Shown here: piece by piece, positions 52,890 to 61,774 of the stretch
How the letters are laid out: every line of letters begins with the position of its first letter
Position numbering within the stretch: the first letter of the stretch is position 1
Assembly: GCA_020632795.1 (NCBI GenBank)
Contig: JACKEV010000008.1
Span: forward strand, 372,001 to 436,000
Direction of reading: 5' to 3'
Length of the DNA stretch: 64,000 bases
From: Alphaproteobacteria bacterium
GTDB lineage: Bacteria; Myxococcota_A; UBA796; CAJQPC01
Notes under the pieces: generated by a model
Seen by the model: the letters and a program-made list of their open reading frames with translations, nothing else
The model's database searches: none
What the model was told of the DNA's origin: nothing
Position numbers and translations under genes: made by a program

Positions 52890-55676
52890 TCACCCCCCAG
52901 CGGCCCCCTCCCCAGCGACCCGCCCCCGCAGCGCCACACACTCCTCCTCCCGCCCCATCGCCTCCAGCTGCCCCAGCGCGATCCGATACGCCAGCCGCGC
53001 GCAGTCCGGCGCGGCGCCGGCCGCGGCGTCCCCGGCCTGCTGGGCGAGCGCCGCGATGTCGCGGAGGACCAGCCCGGTCTCGGCGATCGAGGCGGCCACC
53101 TCCAACGCGCCGGCCTGCAGCGCCGACCAGCGGCCCGCCCTGGCGTCACACACCATCTCGATGGCTCCACACAGGGTCATCACCAGCGCGGCGTTCTGCT
53201 CGATCCCGTCGCCCCGGATGTCGCCGACGAACTGCCGCGCGGCGTCGTCCTGGCCCTGGCGGAGCCGCAGCTGGGCGAGGTTGAGCTTGATGAAGGCGCC
53301 CTTCCAGGTGTCGGGGGCCATGGCCAGGGCCTGGTGGAAGCAGCGCTCGGCCCGCCCGAACTCGCCGACCTCCGTGGCGGCGCAGCCCTCGGCGTTGAGC
53401 AGGAACGCGGAGACCCGGAGGTTGTGGCCGCTGCGCGCCGCTCGAGCCCGGGTGGCGGCGAGCGCGTCGAGGGCCTCCCGGTATCGACCGGTGTCGAAGA
53501 GGACCCCGAAGCGAAGGTGCGCGGCGGCGGCGGCCTGGTCCTCCCGGCCCAAGGAGAGGGCGACCTGCTCCGCCTCGCGGAGGTGGACGCCCGCGTCCGC
53601 GTAGCGTCCCAGTCGGGACAGCGCGTGCCCCAGCTGCTTGTGCCACAAGGCAACCAGGAACGGGTGCGTGCGCCGGTCGAGGTCGCCCAGGGCGGCCTCC
53701 CCCAGGCGCCGCACCTCGTCGTAGCGGCCCAGACCGTTGAGCGCCGCCGCCCACCTCGGGCCGAGCACCCGCGCCTCCTCCTCCCAGCCGTGACGCTCTG
53801 CGGCGCGAACGCCCTCGCTGGCCCAGCGGGCCGCCGCCTCCGGATCGCCGTCGCGCAAGGCCGCGACCGAGCGCAGGCGATGACGGCTGGCCCACCGCGG
53901 GTCGCTCGCGTCCACGGCGGCCTCGACCAGGGCCTCCTCGAAGCGCGCCAGGACCCGGTCCGCCCTGGCGCCCCCCCGGGTCTCGAACAGCGCCGTCGCC
54001 CAGCGGTCGAGCAGCCAGAGCCTCGCCTCCTGGGGCAGCCCTGGAGCGGCGAGGATCCGCTCGGGGAGACCCTCGACGGAGAGCGCGGACCACGGGGCGA
54101 CCTCCAGCGCGGCGACGCAGGCGAGCGCGGCGGTGTGCCCATCGCCCCGGTCCAGCGCCCGCTCGGCCGCGCGCAGCAGGTTGTCCACCTCGAGGGTCTG
54201 GGCAGCGGCGAGGCGTGCGCTGCCCTGGCGGACGAAGGCGCCCACGCGCTCCGGCGAGCCGAGCTGTGCGAAGAAGGCGCCATGACGCAGCTCGGCCTCC
54301 CGCCGAAGCGCCGGCCAGGGCGCCGCTTCCTGCTGGAGCTGCTCGGCCGCGAACTCGTGGATGCAGGTCAGCAGCCGCAGCCGATGGAGGCCGCGGTGTG
54401 TGCCGACCCGCTGGATGAGGCTCTTGTCTCTCAGGGACTGGATGACCTCCGTGGTGGGCGGCGCGTCGGGGGGCAGGCGCACGACCGCCTCCGCCGCGAG
54501 CGCCGAGAACCCCCCGACGAACACGGCGCATTGGGCGAGCGCGAGCTGCTCTGTGTGTGTCAGGAGCACCCACGAGCCCTGGATCGCAGCGCGGAGGCTC
54601 TGTGTGTGCGCTCCGCCGGGCCGTGCCCGCCGCCCGAGCGTCTTGAGCTGCGACTCGAGGCGGCTCAGGAGCTCCTCGGGGGTGAGCAGCCCCGTCCGGC
54701 GGGCGGCGAGCTCGATGGCCAGCGGGACGCCGTCGAGCCGGTCGACGATCTCGGCGATCAGCGGGCCCTCGGCGACAGGGGCGCCCGCCGCCTGGGCGCG
54801 ATCGCAGAACAAGCGCACGCCATCGTCCGTGGCCAGGGGCCCCAGCTCCAGGACCTGCTCCCCGTCCAGCTCGAGGCGCTCCCGCGAGGTGATGACCCAG
54901 CGCGCCGCGGTCGCGCGAGACCGACACGCCTCCAGGAAGCGGCGGCTGGGCCCGATGACCTGCTCCAGGTTGTCCAGGACGAAGAGCGCGTCCCCTTGAT
55001 GATGGAGGGCGTCCAGCAGCTGGTCCCAGGCGTGGTCCGGCTCGAGGCGGGCGCCCAGCGTGCTCGCCACGGCTCGCAGGACGCCGACCTCGTCCGTCAC
55101 CTCGGACAGGTCGAAGAACCAGGCGGCCTGGACGGCGCCGTCGGCGAGGTGCCGGGCCCCCAGGGCCACCGCGAGCCGCGTCTTGCCGATGCCGGCGGGT
55201 CCGGTCAGGGTCACGAGCCGCCCGGGCCCCAGGGCGACGCCGAGGCGGTGAAGCTCGGCGCCTCGGCCGACGAGGGCGCTGTGTTGCGTCGGCAGGTTCC
55301 CGCGACCTCCTGAGGGAGCCCGCTCGTGACCGACCCCGACCAGCCGGTAGGCCGAGCTGAACGCGGTGAGGAGGTGCCTCGGCTTCCGAGGGTCGCGCTC
55401 GATCTTCCTCCGGAGCCTGCGAACGGTCTCGTAGACGGCTTTGGTCGTGACCTTGCCCTGGTAGCCCCAGACCTCCCGCAGCAGCTCGTCGTGGCCGACG
55501 GCCCGCTCTCCCCGGGTGGCGAGGTAGCGCAGCAGGCGCGCTTCGAGGGGGGTCAAGCGTCGGGAGGCGCCATCACGCAACACGGACCTGCGGGTGAGGT
55601 CGACCGTGCAACCCTCGAGGAGGAGGAGGCTGGGGGGCTCTGCCGGGTCCACGGCGCGGAGTATACCCCGGGGCAC
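52890..55676 (-). CDS. Winged-helix (OmpR/PhoB-type) STAND ATPase with TPR repeats, regulator
   Basis: 928 residues from GTG 55676 (GTG 55652 possible). Residues 16-112 are an OmpR/PhoB-type winged helix (LTPLEARLLRYLATRGERAVGHDELLREVWG...VYETVRRLRRKIE). An AP-ATPase follows: Walker A GPAGIGKT (159-166), LFVLDNLEQ, WVITSRERL and GVPLAIELAARR. The last 450 residues are TPR-like (LGRYDEVRRLGEAALGDLDRR, LGRYADAGVHLREAEQVA). The layout matches LuxR/SARP-like STAND regulators that switch on a bound signal. It diverges from the candidate effector gene at 55850. Confidence 0.9.
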   Translation of the reverse strand: MPRGILRAVDPAEPPSLLLLEGCTVDLTRRSVLRDGASRRLTPLEARLLRYLATRGERAVGHDELLREVWGYQGKVTTKAVYETVRRLRRKIERDPRKPRHLLTAFSSAYRLVGVGHERAPSGGRGNLPTQHSALVGRGAELHRLGVALGPGRLVTLTGPAGIGKTRLAVALGARHLADGAVQAAWFFDLSEVTDEVGVLRAVASTLGARLEPDHAWDQLLDALHHQGDALFVLDNLEQVIGPSRRFLEACRSRATAARWVITSRERLELDGEQVLELGPLATDDGVRLFCDRAQAAGAPVAEGPLIAEIVDRLDGVPLAIELAARRTGLLTPEELLSRLESQLKTLGRRARPGGAHTQSLRAAIQGSWVLLTHTEQLALAQCAVFVGGFSALAAEAVVRLPPDAPPTTEVIQSLRDKSLIQRVGTHRGLHRLRLLTCIHEFAAEQLQQEAAPWPALRREAELRHGAFFAQLGSPERVGAFVRQGSARLAAAQTLEVDNLLRAAERALDRGDGHTAALACVAALEVAPWSALSVEGLPERILAAPGLPQEARLWLLDRWATALFETRGGARADRVLARFEEALVEAAVDASDPRWASRHRLRSVAALRDGDPEAAARWASEGVRAAERHGWEEEARVLGPRWAAALNGLGRYDEVRRLGEAALGDLDRRTHPFLVALWHKQLGHALSRLGRYADAGVHLREAEQVALSLGREDQAAAAAHLRFGVLFDTGRYREALDALAATRARAARSGHNLRVSAFLLNAEGCAATEVGEFGRAERCFHQALAMAPDTWKGAFIKLNLAQLRLRQGQDDAARQFVGDIRGDGIEQNAALVMTLCGAIEMVCDARAGRWSALQAGALEVAASIAETGLVLRDIAALAQQAGDAAAGAAPDCARLAYRIALGQLEAMGREEECVALRGRVAGEGAAGG

Positions 55677-55706
55677 CGGCGGCTTCGCCCGGCCCGGGGC
55701 GCGGCG

Positions 55707-55726
55707 AAGTTGTGGAAAGTTGTGGA
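55707..55726. promoter_or_regulatory. Two exact tandem 10-bp repeats AAGTTGTGGA, candidate operator
   Basis: Direct repeats with one-helical-turn spacing in the divergent gap between the winged-helix STAND regulator and the effector-like gene. OmpR/PhoB-type winged helices bind direct repeats of 10-11 bp, so this is a natural operator for the neighbouring regulator. It lies 31 bp before the regulator start. Confidence 0.55.
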
Positions 55727-55849
55727 ATGCGGCGGCCCTCGGCCGTCCGTATGCTCAGAGCACCGAGGTGGTCGCGGTGTGGCGACCCCAACGTGAGCGG
55801 GCCGCCAACGCGGCCTGCGCGGACCCCCCTGCATGGAGGCCTGAAGCCC

Positions 55850-57253
55850 ATGCCCAAGCAGCACTCGCCCTACGACTTCCGTCGCCCACCCAAGCGGAGC
55901 GCCCCTGAACCCTCCCCCCTCCGGATGGATGCCCAGGACACGCTCGGCAACGCGGAGCTCGCGCGTCGCCTGAAGGAGGGCGGGGATCCGTCCATGGACC
56001 CACGGAGCGCCTGGCACGCCGACATGGCGAATCGCGCGCACCTCGTCTCGACGCCCCTGCTGAGCGTGTATCGAGGAGAGGAGGACAGGAACTCCGAGGC
56101 CTCCAAGCACCTCCCGTCGGAACATGGCTCCGCCGAATACCTGGGCACCCACTACGCCAACAGCGCGGCGGAGTTCGGCACGCGGATCGAGGACGGTCGG
56201 CTGATGCGGGGCTCGGGGGTCGCGCACTCCACCGACCGCTGGGACAGCAGCGGCGCGGTCACCGACGGCGCCCGCGCCCTCTGGGCCAAGGATCAGGAGG
56301 AGCGGCTGAACTTCGCGCTGGACGCCGCGGGCGGTCTGTACACCTCGGATCCCCGGGCCGAGGTCGAGCAGAGCGTCCACACCGACGAGGCGGGGAACGA
56401 GATGGCCTGGCGTCACAATCACTCCAGCCTGCTCGGCGGCGCTGACGCGGCGGCGGCCGGCACCCTCAAGGTCCGCGACGGCAAGGTCGAGGAGCTCGGG
56501 GATGGCAGCGGTCACTACCAACCCAAGCTCGCCCAGACATACCAGGCCGTGAAGACGCTCACGGAGGGTGGGGCGATGGAACCGGAGCGCTCCTCGATCC
56601 GACTCGTCAACAAGAACCCCAAGGTTCGCGCGCCCTCGCTCCAGTTGAGCACGACCGAGCTGATGGCGTACGGTCCGGAGCTGGAGGCCGAGCTGGAGAC
56701 AGCCAAAGCTGGCGGGGAGCTGGACGGGTCCTCCAAGCTGGAGCGCTCGATCAGGGGCAGACACAAACAGAAGGACAAGACGCTCGAACAGCTCAGGAGG
56801 CTCGGAAGGAAGCAGGACGCCAAGAAGATCAAGGGCGGCGAACAGGTCATGCTGCCCAGCGCCTTGCCAGAATTCGAGAAGAGGAGGACTCGGACGGCTC
56901 GAAAGAAGGCGTTCAAGCACCTGGGCGGGAAGCCGAAGCCTGTGGTCCAGGAGGCCGAGCCGAGCGTCGAGGCCCCTTCGGTACCCCCTGAGGTGGCCTA
57001 TGGAGCAGCCGCGGACGGGTTCTCCTACGGCACTGCGGATTATTCGCGGGCGGACGAGGCCCGTGAGGCCGAGCAGAGCGTCGTCCCTCCGTCGCCGTAC
57101 GGGGCGATCCATGGAGCGGACGCGGACGGGTTCTTCTACGGCACCGCGGACGCCGCGCAGGCGGACGAGGAGGAGGAGGAGGACGATGTCGACGCCGACT
57201 TCGACGCCGAGTGGTCGAGCGCGGACGCGGAGATCGACGCCCGATACCTCTGA
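55850..57253 (+). CDS. Effector-like protein with GG...AAG...SGHYxP motif and acidic repeats
   Basis: 467 residues from ATG 55850. No signal peptide or helix. The N-terminus has DTLGNAELARRL, like the LGNxAxxxL stretch common before eCIS/toxin cargo. Near 190-230, HSSLLGGADAAAAGTLKVRDG...GSGHYQP matches a motif I recall from bacterial effector-like proteins and plant IQM proteins. The middle is Lys-rich and charged. The C-terminus has two copies of GA.ADGF.YGTAD...ADE and an acidic tail. Codons look less GC-biased than neighbours, suggesting transfer. Function unproven. Confidence 0.7.
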   Translation: MPKQHSPYDFRRPPKRSAPEPSPLRMDAQDTLGNAELARRLKEGGDPSMDPRSAWHADMANRAHLVSTPLLSVYRGEEDRNSEASKHLPSEHGSAEYLGTHYANSAAEFGTRIEDGRLMRGSGVAHSTDRWDSSGAVTDGARALWAKDQEERLNFALDAAGGLYTSDPRAEVEQSVHTDEAGNEMAWRHNHSSLLGGADAAAAGTLKVRDGKVEELGDGSGHYQPKLAQTYQAVKTLTEGGAMEPERSSIRLVNKNPKVRAPSLQLSTTELMAYGPELEAELETAKAGGELDGSSKLERSIRGRHKQKDKTLEQLRRLGRKQDAKKIKGGEQVMLPSALPEFEKRRTRTARKKAFKHLGGKPKPVVQEAEPSVEAPSVPPEVAYGAAADGFSYGTADYSRADEAREAEQSVVPPSPYGAIHGADADGFFYGTADAAQADEEEEEDDVDADFDAEWSSADAEIDARYL

Positions 57254-57372
57254 GGTGCGCGCGTCTTCCACCTCGAGGACCGGGTCATCGCCATCCGTCT
57301 GCTCTCCCCCTGACGACGGCGAGCCCGCCCCCGGACCGTGGCAGACTCTGAGCGCACCGCTCGGGAGTCTGC

Positions 57373-58290
57373 GTGGACCTGCGACAGCTCGAAGCCCTCG
57401 TCGCCACCCTGGAGGAGGGCTCCATCTCCGCGGCCTGCGAGCGGCTGGGCGTGTCCGCGCCCACCCTCCGCGGGCGGCTGGACCGGCTGGAGGAGGACCT
57501 GGGCGTGACCCTGCTGCGCCGCACCTACCGCGGCGTGGACCCCACCGAGGCGGGCGCGCGCTTCCTGCCCCGGGCGAAGGGCCTGCTCCTCGACATGGAG
57601 ACCCTGCGTCGGGACACCCGGCGACAGGACCAGGAGACCCTGGGGGAGCTGTTCATCGTCCTGCCGGCGGGCGGCCTGCCGCCCATCGCGGCGCCCATCC
57701 TGCTGCGCCAGCTCCGGATGAGCCACCCCGGGCTGTGCCTGCGCTTCTCCTCCACCCGTTGGCCGCTGCGCGACGCGGGGCCTGACGCGGACCTGGTGCT
57801 GACCTTCGAGGAGCTGCCCGAGGACGCGCCCTTCCGCACCTTCGCGCTGACCCGCTTCTCCATCGTCCTGCTGGCCAGCCGCTGCTACCTCGATGAGCGC
57901 GGCCGCCCCGAGACCCCCGAGGACCTGCACGGGCACGACCTCCTGTGCTGGGACGGGGTCGGCGGGGACGGCACGCGCTGGCCTCTGCGCGCGGGGGGGC
58001 GGATCGAGGTCCAGCCCATCGTGCTGTCCACCGACGTGTTGAACCTGCGGACGCTGGCCGCAGCGGTCCTGGGCATCGCCCTCATCCCGGACGCGCCCCT
58101 CGCGCGGGGCACCATCCCGGGGGAGGACTTCGAGGTCGTGCTGCCCGAGCAGATCGGGCGTGAGGGCGTGCTGCGCGTGCTGGTGCGGGAGGAGGTGGCC
58201 TCGTCGGCCCGCACCGCCCTGTTGCTCGCGCGGCTGCGGGAGCTGGTCCGCGGCGCCTTCGGCCTCCTGGACGGCGACCTGCTGCTGTGA
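57373..58290 (+). CDS. LysR-family transcriptional regulator
   Basis: 305 residues from GTG 57373. The N-terminal winged HTH (MDLRQLEALVATLEEGSISAACERLGVSAPTLRGRLDRLEEDLGVTLLRR) is typical, and the length and two-lobed effector domain are standard. It lies upstream of the frameshifted tyrosinase gene on the same strand with a 135-bp gap containing a direct repeat, so it may control that gene. Ligand unknown. Confidence 0.93.
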   Translation: MDLRQLEALVATLEEGSISAACERLGVSAPTLRGRLDRLEEDLGVTLLRRTYRGVDPTEAGARFLPRAKGLLLDMETLRRDTRRQDQETLGELFIVLPAGGLPPIAAPILLRQLRMSHPGLCLRFSSTRWPLRDAGPDADLVLTFEELPEDAPFRTFALTRFSIVLLASRCYLDERGRPETPEDLHGHDLLCWDGVGGDGTRWPLRAGGRIEVQPIVLSTDVLNLRTLAAAVLGIALIPDAPLARGTIPGEDFEVVLPEQIGREGVLRVLVREEVASSARTALLLARLRELVRGAFGLLDGDLLL

Positions 58291-58332
58291 GGAAGAGACT
58301 TTTCTATGGGTGGAAGGATCTCTTTCATGTGG
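58291..58332 (+). repeat. Imperfect 21-bp direct repeat before the tyrosinase gene
   Basis: GGAAGAGACTTTTCTATGGG (58291-58310) is imperfectly repeated from 58312 (GGAAGGATCTCTTTCATGTG). It is AT-rich for this genome and sits just after the LysR stop; it may be a regulator site or promoter region. Confidence 0.35.
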
Positions 58333-58425
58333 CGGAGGGCTGCAGAGTGATACCCTGCGGCAGCGGGGGACACAAGAATACAGTCCTTTGAACGTATGTT
58401 CTTCCAACGAATGGAGAGCCGCCCC

Positions 58426-59653
58426 ATGCGCCGCAGTGCCCCCTCCCAGACCCTGATCGTGCTGGCCCTCGCCCTCGCGGGCTGCGACAAGCACGAACGG
58501 AGCTGCAGCCTCCTCGATCGGCAGATCGGCACCCACGACGGCTTCTTCGCCCCCGGCGTGGCGGGCGCCCCCACCTGGGGCATCCCGGAGGCGGCGCCAG
58601 CGACCCTGCGCGTGCGCCGCTCCTGGACCTCCTTGAGCCTGGAGGAGCAGCGTCGCATCCTCGACGCCTTCGTCGCGCTCAAGCAGGTCACCGTGGACAG
58701 CGGCGACGCCGGCAGCGCGCGGGCCGACTACACCAGCCTGTGCGGCGAGCTGGACCTGGAGCCCTACGCGCGCAACCTCTACGACTACTACGTCGAGGCC
58801 CACACCAACGCCTTCCTGTCCATGGGCACCGACGCCGAGCCCCACCACGCGATGTCCCACATGGGGCCCCAGTTCCTGCCCTGGCACCGCTACGCGCTGC
58901 TGCGCATCGAGGCCGACATGGCCGAGCTGCTGGGCGATCCCGACTTCGCGATGCCCTACTGGGACTGGGAGGACTGCTACGAGGACGGTGAGGTCGGGCA
59001 GTGCCCGGCGATCTTCGACGAACAGGCCCTCGGCAGCCCGGGGAGCTGCGACGACGAGGGCAAGGACGTGACCGGCTACCTCACCGACCAGGGCTTCGAG
59101 GTCCACCTGCAGACGGACTGGGAGGGCGTGCCGTTCAAGACCGACAGCATCATCTGCGAGACGCGCAAGCTGCGCCGCGAGGTGGGCTGCTCGGAGGACG
59201 CCCGGTCCGCCCTCGGCCGCCGAGACCGCGGCGGTGTTCGACCGGCTCGTCTACGACGACGCCCTACGACGCCTGCGAGACCGAGGAGGACGTGTCGTTC
59301 CGCCAGTACCTGGAGGGCTACTCCAACGACGCCACCTCGATCACCTGCGTCGCGGCGGGCTGCCAGATGCACGGCGCGGGCACATCTTCATCGGCGGCGA
59401 CATGTTCCACAGCAGCGCCAGCCCCAACGATCCCATGTTCTTCCTGCATCACGCCAACGTCGACCGCGTCTGGGCGGCCTGGCAGGAGGAGAACCGCCTC
59501 GCGGGCGGCGCGCTGGCCGAGGACTACGGCAACCCGGGCTACCCGGACATGTGGCGGGGCGAGCTGTTCATCTGGGACCAGGTCGACGCCGCGGAGATGT
59601 TCGACTACCGCGCCCTGGGCTACGAGTACGACGCGCTGCCCACCCCGCAGTGA
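58426..59653 (+). pseudogene. Tyrosinase (copper monooxygenase) lipoprotein, interrupted by three frameshifts
   Basis: ATG 58426 with GGAGAG upstream begins a lipoprotein signal (LALALAGCDK). A tyrosinase follows, with a CuA region HTNAFLSMG...HHAMSHMG.QFLPWHR and a CuB region NDPMFFLHHANVDRVWAAW. These parts are in different frames. The frame changes near 59200-59210, near 59258-59262 (before PYDACETEEDVSFRQYLEGY) and near 59376-59380 (HGAG to HIFIGGD). All catalytic His appear present. Either the gene is decaying or the assembly has indels here. It would oxidise phenols outside the cytoplasm. Confidence 0.8.
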
Positions 59654-59671
59654 GCGGGGCGCGGGGGACGC

Positions 59672-60352
59672 TCAGGCGCCCCCCTCCTCATCCTCGAACG
59701 ACTCCATCTCCACCGCCTCGTCCAACGCGGTCTCGACCTTCTGGAGCGCGTCGTCCACCCCGGGGTGGTCGGGGGCGCGGGCCTTGAGGCGCTTGAGGCG
59801 GGCGTGGGCGCGCTCCAGCTCCTCGCTGGCCAGCTCGACCAGGCCCAGCCAGAGCTGCCCGTCGGCGAGGGTGTCGTCCCAGGAGTCGGCCAACTCCAGC
59901 ACCTCCAGGGCCTCCTGGAGGCGCGCGTCGCCGCGGGAGGTGTCGTTGAACAGCGCCCAACCCAGGTGGGCCATGTACTGCGGGACGTCGATGCGGGTGT
60001 TGTGGGCGGTGCGGAAGCCCCGGACCGCGCGGGGCCAGTCGCCCACGCGCATCGCCGCCAGGCCGGCCTCGAAGGCGCGGGCCTCGTTGGACTCCGGGCC
60101 GTCGGCGGGCGGAGGCGGGCGCGGCTTGCGGGCCTCCTCGGCGGCGAGGCCGACCCGGTTGACCAGGGCGCGGGCCATGTCCGCGATGGCGTCGGAGAAG
60201 CGGTCGTCTCGGGCGATGCGGCCGTAGCGGTGCTTCATGCGCTTCTCGGCCTGGGCGATCGCGTCGGCGTCCTCGGTCGGGGGGATGCCCAGCACCGTCC
60301 AGGGAGAGGCGCCCTCCAGGCGGGCGGTCTCCTTGCGCAGGCGCTTGAGCAT
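59672..60352 (-). CDS. Degenerate J-domain-like/TPR protein, probably 3' part of a frameshifted gene
   Basis: 226 residues if started at ATG 60352. The N-terminal part (SPWTVLGIPPTEDADAIAQAEKRMKHRYGR) resembles a J domain, but the HPD position is lost. The rest is TPR-like (FEAGLAAMRVGDWPRAVRGFRTAHNTR, DGQLWLGLVELASEELERAHARLKRLK). The same frame continues upstream as a Pro-rich linker (PAEPRAEAPPCRPERAPPKPGDATEALL) that matches the linker of the overlapping receiver frame. The two are most likely one protein split by an indel near 60466-60470. Confidence 0.7.
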   Translation of the reverse strand: MLKRLRKETARLEGASPWTVLGIPPTEDADAIAQAEKRMKHRYGRIARDDRFSDAIADMARALVNRVGLAAEEARKPRPPPPADGPESNEARAFEAGLAAMRVGDWPRAVRGFRTAHNTRIDVPQYMAHLGWALFNDTSRGDARLQEALEVLELADSWDDTLADGQLWLGLVELASEELERAHARLKRLKARAPDHPGVDDALQKVETALDEAVEMESFEDEEGGA

Positions 60353-60439
60353 GAGGAGGGCCTCGGTGGCGTCGCCGGGCTTGGGCGGGGCACGCTCGGG
60401 GCGGCAGGGCGGCGCCTCGGCGCGGGGCTCGGCGGGCCG

Positions 60440-61703
60440 GCTGCGGCCGCTGCGGGGCGAAGGTCGGGGGCGCGTTGGCGGCGGCCTCGCGCAGCCGCTT
60501 CGCGGCGAGGGCGCGGGCCTCCGGGGAGCGGTCCCGGATCGGGCGCGCTCCCGGGTTCGTCCGCTGCGGCGACGCTCCGGCGGGCCGGCTTCTCCGGCGG
60601 GGCTCGACCGGCGGCGGCGCGGGCTTCGCTGGGGGCGGCGCCGCGGGCTGCGGCGGAGGGCTCGGCGGGGCGGGCCTCACCACGGGGGTCGGCGCAGCGG
60701 GCTTCGCCGGGGGGCTCGGCGGGGTCCGCGGCACCGGCCGGGGCTTGGGCGCGGGCTCCTCGACGTCCACGGGCGGCGGGATCGGCGTGAGCGAGGGCGG
60801 CGGCAGGGTGGGGGTGCGGGTCCGCACCAGGCCGAGCTGGTGGAGGGCCTCCAGATCCTGGCCGATCACCTCGGGATCCAGGCCCAGGGCCTGCACGTGG
60901 GGCCCCAGCAGCAGCGTGCCGTCCGCGCTGCGCACCAGCCGGGGGATGGCCTCGTGGATGGGGAGCTGGGCCAGCCGGTCCACCCAGATGACCGGCTCCA
61001 GGGCGTGGTCCTCGAACCGGGAGACGAAGTTGGGGGCGGTGTCGTGGGCGGCGGCCGCCCAGATCCGGCGGGCCAGCAGGTCGGGGTCGCCGCGCCCGGA
61101 GACCCGACCCCGCTGGAAGCGCAGCACCAGGCCCTCGCTGACCGCGCGGTCGATGAGGGCCAGCGCCTCGGGGTCCACCGGCGCGCCGTTTGCGAAGCGG
61201 CCCTCCTGGCTGCCGTCCACCGTGCGCAGCACCCCGGTCTCTTCCTGGCACCACACCCGGGCGAGCATGCGCAGGGTCGACAGGGAGGCCGCGGGGCGGG
61301 ACGGCCGGGACGTCGCCTTGCGGCGCTCGTTCCGCTGGGGGTCGAACTGCTGGAGCACCCCGGGGAGGTCCAGCATCGGGTAGGGGCGGCGCAGGAAGCG
61401 CACCGCGCCGTAGGTGTGGTAGAGGTGCTGGACCCGGCGGTCCCGGGGGTCGAGGGTGGCCGCCCACAGCACGATGTGGGCCAGAGCGCCGTTGGTGCGC
61501 TCCCGCAGGGCGCGCAGGTAGCTCTCGGCCTGCTCCACCCCCATATCCAGGCTCACAAGTGCGAGATCGGGCATGCCTCCCGCGAGGGCGCGGATGGCTG
61601 AAGCGGCGGTGGGGTGAGGGTCGACGCGATGCCCGTTGGACTTGAGCACCTGGGTCAGAACCCGCGCGTAGTCGACGTCCTCGTCCAGCAGAAGGATGTT
61701 CAT
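60440..61703 (-). CDS. Receiver-domain protein with winged-helix-like middle and Pro-rich linker (5' part of a frameshifted gene)
   Basis: From ATG 61703 (GGGAGG upstream) a receiver-like domain begins (NILLLDEDVDYARVLTQVLKSNGHRV...LALVSLDMGVEQAESYL). A middle of about 200 residues resembles the DUF4388-type sensor of myxobacterial hybrids (GVLRTVDGSQEGRFANGAPVDPEALALI). A long Pro/Ala linker follows. The frame stays open to 59688, but that part only shadows the downstream J-like/TPR frame. The full protein was probably receiver, DUF4388-like, linker, J-like, TPR. The 3' limit given is approximate. Confidence 0.7.
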
Positions 61704-61774
61704 CCGGATCCTCCCGGGCCGCTCCTGGCCCGTGCGGTCTTATTCTGCCCCATTCATCGGGTCTTCGGGTACCC

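Noticed and set aside
57331..57346. Sigma-54-like element before the LysR gene
   Set aside because: TGGCAG and GAGC at the correct spacing deviate too much at both elements, and LysR genes rarely need sigma-54.
59688..60440. C-terminal 250 residues of the open frame from ATG 61703
   Set aside because: They form Arg/Pro-rich low-complexity sequence antiparallel in character to the well-folded J-like/TPR frame; treated as frameshift shadow.
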